A stretch of DNA of 64,000 nucleotides from Chamaesiphon sp041738715. Lineage in GTDB: Bacteria > Cyanobacteriota > Cyanobacteriia > Cyanobacteriales > Chamaesiphonaceae. The stretch's first letter is position 1, and each line of letters begins with the position of its first letter. Where the stretch lies: positions 1-64,000 of the forward strand of contig JBGSPI010000139.1 in NCBI GenBank assembly GCA_041738715.1. Reading direction: 5' to 3'. The position numbers and the translations under genes were made by a program. The notes under the pieces are model-generated. The model had not been told where the DNA came from, searched no databases, and saw only the letters and a program-made list of their open reading frames with translations. This document shows positions 31,960 to 40,724 of the stretch, one piece after another.

Positions 31960-33828
31960 TCACTCATGGTTCCCCTTGACCATCACCTGAAAACTAGGGC
32001 TAGTAGACAGCAACTCCTCATAAGTGCCCTGAGCCACCACCCGCCCCTGCTCCATCTCAACAATCAAATCACAACCCTGGACAGTCGTAAGTCGATGGGC
32101 AATCAAAATTATTGTTAAATCCCGACCCAAACCCTCGATCGCTGTCATCACCTCTCGCTCTGTCGCATTGTCCAGGGCACTCGTGGCCTCATCAAACACC
32201 AAAACTGATGCACGCTTGTACAGTGCTCGCGCAATGCCAATCCGCTGTCTCTGTCCACCTGACAGGCGAATTCCCCGCTCACCCACCACCTCATAATAGC
32301 CACTAGACCGGGACTCAATGAACCCCGCAATCTGGGCTTGCTGTGCCGCTCGCTTCACCCGATCTATGTCAACACCTTTGGTTGCATTTGCCAAGGCAAT
32401 ATTTTCTGCCAGGGTTGTATCAGCCAAATAAATTTGCTGAGGCACATGAGCAATATTCTGTTGCCAAGCCCTACAGTACTCGCCCCTCAGCGGCACTCCA
32501 TCCACTAAAATCTCTCCCTTTGTAGGTTCTAGCAAACCCATTAGCAAATCCACGGTAGTACTTTTGCCACTGCCAGTACTACCGACAAACGCCACTCGTG
32601 TCCCTTGCAGAATCTTGAAAGAAGCATCCTGCAATACCCAAGGAGTATCTTGATTATAACGAAAGCTTACTGAGGAAAATTCGATGCCCGATTTCATTTG
32701 TAAGGCTGGCGGCAATGGTTGCAAAACTGAGAGCGGAAAAGGTTGTTCCAACAACTTGAGCAGATCAACCATTGTGCTCTGGTAGCCACGCACAAAAGCC
32801 CAGGCTCCATATATTTGCTGAAGTGCCGGCATTAATCGTTGCGCTCCGAGTGCTAGCAAACCTAACACTGGAATGGCTGCCGATCCTGCCCCAGATTGAC
32901 GACTCAACGCATAGGCTAGTACCGTAATCAACACGATGCCTAAAGCCTCCACAGTAGAACGAGGACTAGAACCAATAAATGTATTTTGTCCTTGAGCACG
33001 ACGAAGGGGGAGGTCGGACTGACGATAAAGATCGCAATAGACGATTTGACTATTATCTAACAAGACATCCCGAATACCTCCGAGTCCTTCTTGCAATGCC
33101 TTAATTTTTAGAGTGGAATAATGGGAAAGAACTTTACTGTTGCGTAACAGCCGACGACGAGTAAGGGCAATGATGAGCGCGTAAATGCTGCCAAACCCGA
33201 TAAAAGCAGTTGCAGCTATTCCTGGTTGAGCTAAGAACAATGCTAGAACAATTGAAATTGTCATTACCACAGCACTTAAAAATATTAGTACCTGATTCAA
33301 GATGACAATGACGATATCAACTTTACCAATGGCGCTAATAATTTCACTAGTGTTAGTTGCCACATGCACTTGGTATGGTTGATAGAGGGTTCGACGATAG
33401 GCTTCTACACTTAAATCAGAACCAGCCGCATTAGCAAGTCGAATGTTAAACCACAGCAACAGCAACTTAACACCTCCTGCTACCACAGCGGCGATCGCAA
33501 ATGCAATTGTTAGTGGTAAGACCAATTCACTCCCTGTTTTCAAGCCTAGAAACTCGGATACCTTTACCCCTATAGGATATTCAAAGATTCGTTCCGGCGC
33601 GATAATCACGGCCAAAAATGGCAGCACTGCACCTAAAGTCAATACTTCCATCAACCCACCAATGAGCATCAAGACCATTAACCCTACAAACTGGAGTCTT
33701 CGCCGAGGGCTGAAGTATCTACCAAGGCGTAATAACAAGCCCACGGTACCCGATCTTGATCGAGCAGAGCGGGATAGGTACATTCGTCTTATCGTGCGTT
33801 TCATGTCAAATTGGGGGAATCGAGACAA
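31960..33828 (-). CDS. ABC exporter, candidate glycan flippase
   Basis: 622 residues, a fused half-transporter. About six membrane segments lie in residues 45-330. The nucleotide-binding domain follows with Walker A GSTGSGKST, signature LSGGQRQRIGIARAL, Walker B VLVFDEATSALD and switch IAHRLTTV. It belongs to the MsbA/PglK type. Because no Wzx was seen in the cluster, this may flip the lipid-linked glycan across the inner membrane, as PglK does; that is inferred from context. Confidence 0.85.
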   Translation of the reverse strand: MSRFPQFDMKRTIRRMYLSRSARSRSGTVGLLLRLGRYFSPRRRLQFVGLMVLMLIGGLMEVLTLGAVLPFLAVIIAPERIFEYPIGVKVSEFLGLKTGSELVLPLTIAFAIAAVVAGGVKLLLLWFNIRLANAAGSDLSVEAYRRTLYQPYQVHVATNTSEIISAIGKVDIVIVILNQVLIFLSAVVMTISIVLALFLAQPGIAATAFIGFGSIYALIIALTRRRLLRNSKVLSHYSTLKIKALQEGLGGIRDVLLDNSQIVYCDLYRQSDLPLRRAQGQNTFIGSSPRSTVEALGIVLITVLAYALSRQSGAGSAAIPVLGLLALGAQRLMPALQQIYGAWAFVRGYQSTMVDLLKLLEQPFPLSVLQPLPPALQMKSGIEFSSVSFRYNQDTPWVLQDASFKILQGTRVAFVGSTGSGKSTTVDLLMGLLEPTKGEILVDGVPLRGEYCRAWQQNIAHVPQQIYLADTTLAENIALANATKGVDIDRVKRAAQQAQIAGFIESRSSGYYEVVGERGIRLSGGQRQRIGIARALYKRASVLVFDEATSALDNATEREVMTAIEGLGRDLTIILIAHRLTTVQGCDLIVEMEQGRVVAQGTYEELLSTSPSFQVMVKGNHE

Positions 33829-33878
33829 ATTAGATTAACAGCTAGTTTTTTTCACTGGGCAGAAGATAAATAAAACTA

Positions 33879-35258
33879 TTAGTGATCGTTCAACCTCGTT
33901 AACTCTGACCCTAACTTAGCAGTCGTAAAACCAGATTCCTGCCAGAGCCGGGTATTGATAGAGTTGCGAGCATCTAAAACCGTCCGATGAGTTATCAACT
34001 TAGCCAATTCAACCGGATTTAACTGCTGATAAGTCTGATGATCCGTTAAAATTACCACACAATCAGCCCCCGTCACCGCTTCCTCCACCGAAACTAAAGG
34101 CAAATCCAAACCATGTAAATCCTTCACCCACGGGTCACTCAACCGCACATCATACCCCAACGACAACAACCCATCCACCACCGCCATCGCCGGACTCTCC
34201 CGAGCATCATCCACATCCGCCTTATAAGCCAACCCCAACACCGCAATTGCTTTAGGCTTATCACCCAACGGTTGACTTGCTAACAACTGCTTGAGTCTTT
34301 CTACCACCTTGTTTGGCATCCCATCATTCACCTGACGAGCAGTTTTAATCAACGGCGTAATTTCCGGCGCAGCCTCCACCAAAAACCAAGGATCGACAGC
34401 AATACAATGTCCCCCCACACCAGGCCCAGGCTTCAAAATATTCACTCGTGGATGTCGGTTAGCCAACTCAATCGCCTCCCATACATTCACCCCTAACTGT
34501 TCCGCCACCAGCCCAAACTCATTCGCTAGCGCAATATTCACATCCCGAAAAGTATTTTCCATCAACTTGACCATCTCCGCCGTAGTGGCAGTAGTCAAAG
34601 TAATCTCCCCCTGCACAAAAGTGGAATAGAGTTCGCTGCCCGCTTGAGTCGATGCCGCACTAATCCCCCCAATCACCCGTGCATTGTACACCATCTCATG
34701 CAATATCTTGCCAGGTAACACCCGTTCCGGCGAATAAGCCAAATAGAAATCTTCACCCGCCACCAAACCAGACTTCTCTAAAATTGGTTGAATCAAACCC
34801 ACCGTAGTATTTGGCGGTGAAGTAGATTCCAGGATCACCAAATTACCCGCTTTTAAATATGGCAAAATCATCTCTGTTGCCGATGCCACCATTTTCATCT
34901 CTGCTGACTTATCATCCTTAATCGGCGTAGGGACAGCAATAATAAACGCATCCGCCGCTTCTGGCTGTGTTTTCACCACCAACTTACCATCAGCCACAGC
35001 TTGCTTGACTAACTCCGCCAAGCCAACCTCTTCAATGTGGATCTCCCCCCGATTCAAGGTCTCCACCACATGAGGATTGACATCTACCCCCACCACCTCA
35101 ATGCCATGAGTAGCAAACATACTCGCAGTCGGTAGCCCAATATAACCCAAACCCAGTACGCATACCTTCTTAAACCTAGTTGCTTCCATTTGTAAATCGT
35201 CTCTCGATCTTAATTCCAGCATATTAACTCCACTAAATATATACTCTTTTTCATGCAT
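33879..35258 (-). CDS. wecC: UDP-ManNAc 6-dehydrogenase
   Basis: 459 residues in the drawn frame; Met13 (MLELRSRDD) is an equally good start. LGLGYIGLPTASMFA is the NAD motif, the middle domain carries VKLMENTFRDVNIALANE, and the catalytic Cys lies in GVGGHCIAVDPWF, text typical of WecC rather than of UDP-glucose dehydrogenase. It makes UDP-ManNAcA. It is separated from its pathway partner wecB by the hicAB pair. Confidence 0.88.
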   Translation of the reverse strand: MHEKEYIFSGVNMLELRSRDDLQMEATRFKKVCVLGLGYIGLPTASMFATHGIEVVGVDVNPHVVETLNRGEIHIEEVGLAELVKQAVADGKLVVKTQPEAADAFIIAVPTPIKDDKSAEMKMVASATEMILPYLKAGNLVILESTSPPNTTVGLIQPILEKSGLVAGEDFYLAYSPERVLPGKILHEMVYNARVIGGISAASTQAGSELYSTFVQGEITLTTATTAEMVKLMENTFRDVNIALANEFGLVAEQLGVNVWEAIELANRHPRVNILKPGPGVGGHCIAVDPWFLVEAAPEITPLIKTARQVNDGMPNKVVERLKQLLASQPLGDKPKAIAVLGLAYKADVDDARESPAMAVVDGLLSLGYDVRLSDPWVKDLHGLDLPLVSVEEAVTGADCVVILTDHQTYQQLNPVELAKLITHRTVLDARNSINTRLWQESGFTTAKLGSELTRLNDH

Positions 35259-35267
35259 TAACCGGGT

Positions 35268-35498
35268 CTAAGTCGGTAGTGGAATTGGATCGCCACACTC
35301 CCAAGCTGTTTCTATCCAAGCAGTTTTCGCCTCTTGAATATTAGCAACAGCTTCATCTAGAGACTCACCTTGAGAAATACACCCTGGCAAGTCTGCAATC
35401 ATCACTGTATAACCACCCTCGGCTTCAGGGTAGAGAGTAATGGGATAGGTGAGACTCAAATAGTCTTCTAAGCTTTCAGATTTCGTCCGGGTTTTCAT
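35268..35498 (-). CDS. hicB: HicB-family antitoxin
   Basis: 76 residues. The partial RNase-H-like fold is visible in YTVMIADLPGCISQGESLDEAVANIQEA. No DNA-binding domain follows, as in short HicB forms. It overlaps hicA by 23 bases on the same strand, the usual toxin-first order of hicAB. It neutralises HicA. The module lies between wecB and wecC. Confidence 0.85.
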   Translation of the reverse strand: MKTRTKSESLEDYLSLTYPITLYPEAEGGYTVMIADLPGCISQGESLDEAVANIQEAKTAWIETAWECGDPIPLPT

Positions 35499-35748
35499 CT
35501 TTTGATTTCTCCCAATTCTCTAAGTTGAGCAATTTAATAATCTGTCTAACATAGACTCCTTTGACCATCCTACCGCCCTTTTTGGGGACTGTAATCTTGA
35601 GTCCTTCTGGATTACGAAAAGTGTGATGGCTTCCCCTAGAACGTTTCTCTTCAAACCCAAATGACTCCAAAAGATACCGAACATCGCTAAACGCAACTTC
35701 AGGGGGATCTCCAAGAAATTGATCGATGAGTTTGTCGAGTTTACCCAT
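35476..35748 (-). CDS. hicA: HicA-family mRNA interferase toxin
   Basis: 90 residues, a double-stranded-RNA-binding-like fold. The catalytic His lies in KRSRGSHHTFRNPEG, followed by ITVPKKGG and VYVRQIIK. HicA cleaves mRNA when not bound by HicB. The start is four bases after the wecB stop. The N-terminal roughly 20 residues are longer than in minimal HicA. All expected residues appear present, so it should be active. Confidence 0.85.
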   Translation of the reverse strand: MGKLDKLIDQFLGDPPEVAFSDVRYLLESFGFEEKRSRGSHHTFRNPEGLKITVPKKGGRMVKGVYVRQIIKLLNLENWEKSKDENPDEI

Positions 35749-35752
35749 GACT

Positions 35753-36910
35753 CTACCTCTCTAGTTCCGGAATAGGATCGTCGCTGGATAAATGAATATT
35801 TTTATCAAAAAACTCTTCAACCACCCTCAATATTCGCGCCGACGCAGTGCCATCCCCAAACGGATTAATCGCATTCGCCATCATTTGATATTCTGCGGGA
35901 TTACTAAGTAAATCACTAGCCGCAGCCACAATCCCCTCCACCGTCGTACCTACCAACTTTGCCGTCCCCCCCATTACCGCTTCAGGACGTTCCGTCGTAT
36001 CCCGCAGCACCAATACAGGTTTACCTAGACTCGGAGCCTCTTCCTGCAACCCCCCAGAGTCACTCAGCAACAAATAGCTTCGTTGAATCGCCGCTACCAA
36101 CTGAGTATAGTCCAAAGGCTCAGTCAAAAAAACACGCGGATGATCTCCCAAAGCCGCCGAAATCGGTTCTCTCACTGTCGGATTCCGATGTAGAGGTAAC
36201 AGTAATGCCGTATCCGGGAACTTATCCAAGATTTGCAAAAACCCCTCAATAATTGTCTGCAAAGGTGCCCCCCAATTTTCCCGCCGATGAACAGTCGCCA
36301 GCAGCACCCGATACTCATCCCAATCCAAACCAGGAATCGGACAAGCCGGAGCAGACGCAGCCACCGTTAACAACGCATCAATCACCGTATTGCCAGTAGT
36401 GTACACCTTCCCCGTCACCCCCGACTTAGCCAAATTCTCAGCCGCTAAACTTGTCGGTGCAAAATGTAACTGAGCAATCTGTGAAATCAACCGTCGATTT
36501 GCTTCTTCCGGAAAAGGATTAAACAGATTATCCGTTCTCAATCCAGCCTCAACATGCCCTACTGGAATCTGCTGGTAGAACGCCGCCAACGCAGCCGCAA
36601 AAGCCGTAGTCGTATCTCCTTGAACAATTACCAACTCCGGCTGAAGTTCCTGAAATAACTGCTCCAGACCCTCTAAGCTCCGCTTAGTAATATCGGTCAA
36701 AGTTTGATTGTGTCGCATGATATCCAAATCGCGATCTGCACTCAAACCAAAGATATCCATCACCTGAGTGACCATTTCCCGATGTTGTCCAGTCAACACA
36801 ACTTGAGTTATAAAGAGAGAAGAAGATTGGAAAGTACTAATGACAGGAGCCAACTTGACGGCTTCTGGACGAGTTCCTAATGCAAACAATACACGTTTAG
36901 CTTTAGTCAT
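35753..36910 (-). CDS. wecB: UDP-GlcNAc 2-epimerase (non-hydrolysing)
   Basis: 385 residues. RVLFALGTRPEAVKLAPV at the start, GHVEAGLRTDN, NTVIDALL and the late LSDSGGLQEEAPSLGKPVLVLR are WecB signatures. It interconverts UDP-GlcNAc and UDP-ManNAc, the substrate of WecC. This is the first gene of the long minus-strand cluster; the 275 bases upstream to the vapC remnant hold no supported gene and may carry the cluster promoter, though no convincing -35/-10 was seen. Confidence 0.92.
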   Translation of the reverse strand: MTKAKRVLFALGTRPEAVKLAPVISTFQSSSLFITQVVLTGQHREMVTQVMDIFGLSADRDLDIMRHNQTLTDITKRSLEGLEQLFQELQPELVIVQGDTTTAFAAALAAFYQQIPVGHVEAGLRTDNLFNPFPEEANRRLISQIAQLHFAPTSLAAENLAKSGVTGKVYTTGNTVIDALLTVAASAPACPIPGLDWDEYRVLLATVHRRENWGAPLQTIIEGFLQILDKFPDTALLLPLHRNPTVREPISAALGDHPRVFLTEPLDYTQLVAAIQRSYLLLSDSGGLQEEAPSLGKPVLVLRDTTERPEAVMGGTAKLVGTTVEGIVAAASDLLSNPAEYQMMANAINPFGDGTASARILRVVEEFFDKNIHLSSDDPIPELER

Positions 36911-37185
36911 GCTTACTTTCGGGTTAAAAATACGGTCCGGTCAAATGAAATTCAAATAACTTTGTTAAAAGAAATACTTGTAAGAATAATATATCAGTCA
37001 GAAGATCGAATTTTAATTGACACAAGTACCAGTCGAAGCGACTATACCATTAGTACATACTTGATTAGCAACAGTATGAACACTGAAATCGCAATGTATG
37101 ATTTAAGACAAGACTTTCGAGATCCTCGATCTCAACCGAGATAAAACGGTAGTTTCTGAAGACAATTTATACCAAGACGTATCTA

Positions 37186-37340
37186 CTAAATCCGATCTAC
37201 TGGATAGTGATCGAATAACCGATCGTCACTCAAGATCGGTATATTTTCAGCGATCGCTTGAGCAATTAGCAGCTTGACAGTCTGACTGGTTCTAAATCGA
37301 ATCAAATAAATGTATGAGTGTCGAGCAAAATTTTCGCCAT
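37186..37340 (-). pseudogene. Decayed vapC (PIN-domain toxin)
   Basis: An ATG at 37340 starts MAKILLDTHTFI and then a stop: the classic VapC N-terminus with its first catalytic Asp. About 20 codons later, in another frame, the text LLIAQAIAENIPILSDDRLFDHYPVDRI appears, which is the VapC C-terminus, ending in TAG where the family usually has a Trp codon. The middle, with the other acidic residues, is deleted, so the toxin is dead. Confidence 0.65.
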
Positions 37341-37351
37341 CTTCCCACCAT

Positions 37352-37426
37352 TTATAATGGCCGATCGTTAGTCCAGAATTCCTCTGGTAAAGGATCTGCA
37401 AAAGGAACCTTGTCCTTGATGAAGTC
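37352..37426 (-). pseudogene. Antitoxin C-terminal remnant (vapB/DUF2281-like)
   Basis: 24 codons ending PLPEEFWTNDRPL and a stop, 11 bases before the vapC remnant start. This tail resembles the small antitoxins that precede VapC in cyanobacteria. Upstream the frame is closed by a stop within a few codons, so the 5' part is lost. Together with the vapC remnant this is a decayed vapBC operon. Confidence 0.5.
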
Positions 37427-37507
37427 CGATTATTCGATGCTTTATAGGAGTTTGTGGGTTACTGTCTAAGTTTGATAGATTTTCTGCCCTGCATCTGCCA
37501 CTTCACT

Positions 37508-37577
37508 ATCGATCGCGAAAGTGTTTCAGGACAAAGAATCAGGATCGACACCCAATTCTCGCAACCGCCGTGCCAAT
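37508..37577 (-). repeat. 70-bp Uma2 3'-end repeat, copy 1
   Basis: The 70 bases covering the last codons and stop of the first Uma2-like gene recur at 39111-39180 with five mismatches by hand count and no gaps. The reading frame ends LGVDPDSLS here and WGVDPDSLS in the second copy. Confidence 0.7.
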
Positions 37578-38266
37578 TGTTCCGCCCGTTGCTCCGAGGC
37601 AATAGCACGTTGAGCCTCTATCTGGGCACGTTGAGCTTCTAGCTGGGCACGTTGAGCTTCTAGCTGAACCCGCTCATTCGGCGTTGGATAACGTCTACCC
37701 GCCTCGTCATACCAATACAACCATTCTCGTGTTACCCCCGCATAGTTGCCCCGCTCATAGCCAATTCCCAACCCAACTTCCGGCAGCCACACCGGACTGC
37801 CAGACTGCAACTGATACACCCCATTGATCAATTTATGGACCTCCAACTTCGGCTTCCGTCGCCGTCTGGAAGAATAAATAACGTAATATAACACCCCGAT
37901 CTCAGCGTACCGCTCTAACTTAGTCGTATACTCATTCCGGTATGTCGGCGAAACTATTTCAATCGCCAGAATCGGCACTACCTGTTCGTCCCACAAGACA
38001 TAACTCGGACGTAATTCTTCGTCATAACATCGCTCTACTCCCAGACTCAAAAACGCATCTGGCACAATTGGCGGCTGGTCAGGATCTAGATATAGCCCCA
38101 TATCGATTGCAAATAACCAATCCATCCGCTCTTCCCACAACATCAGCAGGATCGCTTTTAGTAATCCAGGAATCAGTTCTTGCAGTTCATTATCCACTGG
38201 TGTTTCATCAGAGTCGGGTAAATCTTCGGCTGAAGGTAAGTAGCCAGGAAAGCGTGACTTTAACAT
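37526..38266 (-). CDS. Uma2-family endonuclease-like protein
   Basis: 246 residues. The PD-(D/E)XK core of the Uma2 (DUF820) family is seen in PDAFLSLGVERC, then VPILAIEIVSPTYRNEYTTKLERYAEIGVLYYVIY, which supplies the family's acidic and Lys-containing strands. A coiled-coil tail built on AQRAQLE/AQRAQIE repeats follows (about 204-235), encoded by 21-bp DNA repeats, and the protein ends ELGVDPDSLS. These proteins are abundant in cyanobacteria and their cellular role is unknown. Confidence 0.8.
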   Translation of the reverse strand: MLKSRFPGYLPSAEDLPDSDETPVDNELQELIPGLLKAILLMLWEERMDWLFAIDMGLYLDPDQPPIVPDAFLSLGVERCYDEELRPSYVLWDEQVVPILAIEIVSPTYRNEYTTKLERYAEIGVLYYVIYSSRRRRKPKLEVHKLINGVYQLQSGSPVWLPEVGLGIGYERGNYAGVTREWLYWYDEAGRRYPTPNERVQLEAQRAQLEAQRAQIEAQRAIASEQRAEQLARRLRELGVDPDSLS

Positions 38267-38315
38267 GGTTTAGTCTTCCATTGGTATATCGAGAAACCTC
38301 AATCGAACGACCAAA

Positions 38316-39050
38316 TCAGATTCGATCGATCATATCTGGATCGACACCTAGTTCTCGCAATTTAGCTGCCAATCGAGTAGCTTTTTCTTCGGCTATCTGC
38401 CGTTGTTCGTCAGCTATTCGCCATTGTTCCTCGGCTATTTGCCGTTGTTCCTCAGCTATTCGCCGTTGTTCCTCAGCTATTCGCCGTTGTTCATCTAAGT
38501 CGATAAATCCTAAGAACTTCTCACCATCAGGACGGTAAATCACTAAGTCATCAGGTTGTAAGTCAAACTTAATCATCAATTGAGGACTTACCCAGCCCTC
38601 CATTTCATCGATTGATTCTAACCTGTCGCCTCGTCGCATCCATCCAGTTAAATCGATTTTGTCTGGATCGTATATATAATACTCATTGACTCCGTGCTGT
38701 TCATAAAATCTTAACTTCTTATTCATCTCCCCCATCCGATTGCCGGGAGAGAGAATTTCAAACACGACTTGCGGCGGGATATTATTTTCTTCCCACTGTC
38801 GATAGGAACCTCTATCCCCCTTTGGTCTACCAAATACCACCATCGCATCGGGGGCATTCCGAATCGTGTTGTTGCCTTCGACTGGATACCAGAGCAAGTC
38901 TCCGGCGACAAACACATTGGGATCTTCGGCAAAGAGTAGTTCTAAATTTTCCTTAATGGTGACGATCCAACGGAACTGCTTAGTATTATCTGACATTGGC
39001 TGCCCGTCACAATCTGGATAAATAATTTGGGGGGAGGTTTGAACGATCAT
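38316..39050 (-). CDS. Uma2-family endonuclease-like protein with repeat tail
   Basis: About 244 residues from Met at 39050 (MIVQTSPQIIYPDCDG), the usual family opening; an upstream Met at 39080 is possible. The core has PDAMVVFGRPKGDR, then QVVFEILSPGNRMGEMNKKLRFYEQHGVNEYYIYDPD with the PD-(D/E)XK acids. The tail is five or six copies of RRIAEEQ-type heptads encoded by 21-bp DNA repeats near 38381-38495, ending ELGVDPDM. It is a paralogue of the preceding gene, 49 bases upstream of it. Confidence 0.8.
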   Translation of the reverse strand: MIVQTSPQIIYPDCDGQPMSDNTKQFRWIVTIKENLELLFAEDPNVFVAGDLLWYPVEGNNTIRNAPDAMVVFGRPKGDRGSYRQWEENNIPPQVVFEILSPGNRMGEMNKKLRFYEQHGVNEYYIYDPDKIDLTGWMRRGDRLESIDEMEGWVSPQLMIKFDLQPDDLVIYRPDGEKFLGFIDLDEQRRIAEEQRRIAEEQRQIAEEQWRIADEQRQIAEEKATRLAAKLRELGVDPDMIDRI

Positions 39051-39110
39051 ATTCTCAAGTATCGATCGAATATTCACCACTATTTTAACGTCAATAGCAG
39101 AATCCGAAGC

Positions 39111-39180
39111 ATCGATCGCGAAGGTGTTTCAGGACAAAGAATCAGGATCGACGCCCCATTCTCGCAATCGCTGTGCCAAT
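39111..39180 (-). repeat. 70-bp Uma2 3'-end repeat, copy 2 (gene fragment)
   Basis: A detached copy of the Uma2 3' end that reads LAQRLREWGVDPDSLS and stop. It is flanked on both sides by the same 11-bp sequence TTAACGTCAAT (39085-39095 and 39181-39191). It is the remnant of a third Uma2 gene or a copied insertion. The rest of the 39081-39317 gap holds nothing else recognised. Confidence 0.65.
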
Positions 39181-39317
39181 TTAACGTCAATGTTCAAGAC
39201 GATCGATCGCTTTAATCGTCATCTGAGGACATTTCTATTTTCCCCAAGATAATCAAGCTTTCCAAATCTTCCAAGCTATTATTTAAGTACCAGCTAAATC
39301 AGTTTGAGTACTTCACA

Positions 39318-40628
39318 TTAGATCATCAAGCCATTAATTGAGTAGTCTAGTAACTCGATCAGGTGTAAGATGCGGATTTGATGTCCTTGCATTTCTAAAT
39401 GTTTAGTTATTTGCAGTGTACAGCCTGGATTAGCAGAAGCAATAATTGTTGCACCAGTTTGGACGAGATTATTTACCTTTTGTCTGCCTAACTCATTGGC
39501 CGTTTCTGGTTGGAGCATATTATAGACACCCGCACTTCCGCAGCAAAGTGCTGCATCTAGGGGTTCTTTCAGTTCGATATTGGGAATTTGTTTGAGCAGT
39601 TGGCGTGGTTGAATACTAATTTTTTGTCCATGTAATAAGTGACAAGCATCTTGATAAACTAAAGTTAATTTATCAGTAGAAATTGGCAGTAATTTCGTTG
39701 TCAGTTCAATTTCAGCGAGGAATTCCTGAACATCTTTAACTTTGGCAGAGAAATTGATCGCTTTTTGGCAATATTCAGGATCGTTTTGCAGCAGTTCACC
39801 ATATTCTTTTAATGTATGTCCGCAGCCAGCGGCATTAATAATAATGGCATCAACATTAGTCTGGGCAAATCGATCGATCATCTCTCTAGCCAGGTTTTTC
39901 GCCTGTTCTTCTTGTCCTTGATGATGGGGTAAAGCTGCACAACAGCCTTGAGCGGGAGGAATGACAACTTCACAACCGTTTGCCGTCAGCACTCTGACCG
40001 TGGCTTGATTTACTCGATCGAAAAATAGCTTCTGGACGCAACCCAAAATCATCCCGACTCGATATCGTTTAGTTCCTTGGGCAGGAATTAATTCTGGTAA
40101 GGTATCTTGAAATGTGCTCAGAGATAGTTCGGGTAAATTTGACTCCATCCCTGCCAAGTGTGGCGATATTTTTTCAACTATCCCCGTCTTCCTGACTAAT
40201 TTTTGCAAGCCAAGTTTCTGATAAACAAATAGGGGAATCAGTAATAACCGCAGCCGATGAGGATAGGGAAATAGCCCGAAGATGAACTGTCGATATAATC
40301 TTTCAACTAATGGACGTTGATGATTGCGTTCGATTTGTGGACGCATTGCCGCAATTAATTTATCGTACTGCACTCCCGATGGGCAAGTAGTCGTACAAGC
40401 CAAGCAACCCAGACAACTATCAAAATGACTAACCACCGTTGGTGTCAAATCGACTTCGCCCTGATTGAGCGCATCCATCAGATAGACTCGGCCCCGTGGC
40501 GAATCCATTTCCGTACCTAAGACGCGATAACTAGGGCAAGTAGAGAGACAGAAACCACAATGTACGCAGGCATCGATTAGTTTAGCTGCGGGTGGATGTT
40601 CGGTATCGAGGTTAGGTGATGATTGCAT
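39318..40628 (-). CDS. glcF: Glycolate dehydrogenase Fe-S subunit
   Basis: 436 residues. Two 4Fe-4S motifs lie at C21-C24-C27-C31 and C72-C75-C78-C82. Two CCG-type domains follow, with LGCVQKLFFDRVN, QGCCAALPHHQG, AAGCGHTLKEYG and DAALCCGSAGVYNMLQP. It pairs with GlcD to oxidise glycolate in cyanobacterial photorespiration. No glcD is in the window. The other subunit is often unlinked in cyanobacteria. Confidence 0.88.
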   Translation of the reverse strand: MQSSPNLDTEHPPAAKLIDACVHCGFCLSTCPSYRVLGTEMDSPRGRVYLMDALNQGEVDLTPTVVSHFDSCLGCLACTTTCPSGVQYDKLIAAMRPQIERNHQRPLVERLYRQFIFGLFPYPHRLRLLLIPLFVYQKLGLQKLVRKTGIVEKISPHLAGMESNLPELSLSTFQDTLPELIPAQGTKRYRVGMILGCVQKLFFDRVNQATVRVLTANGCEVVIPPAQGCCAALPHHQGQEEQAKNLAREMIDRFAQTNVDAIIINAAGCGHTLKEYGELLQNDPEYCQKAINFSAKVKDVQEFLAEIELTTKLLPISTDKLTLVYQDACHLLHGQKISIQPRQLLKQIPNIELKEPLDAALCCGSAGVYNMLQPETANELGRQKVNNLVQTGATIIASANPGCTLQITKHLEMQGHQIRILHLIELLDYSINGLMI

Positions 40629-40724
40629 GACATGCTCCCTCTAATGAGGGTTGGTGGGTTCAAGACTGGAGCGGAAACCATCCCAGAACCCTTATTTTAT
40701 CCTCGATCGAGAAGTTAGTGGCAA

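Noticed and set aside
36962..37144. A 60-codon plus-strand frame in the gap upstream of wecB.
   Set aside because: No ribosome site, no family; the sequence is AT-rich spacer.
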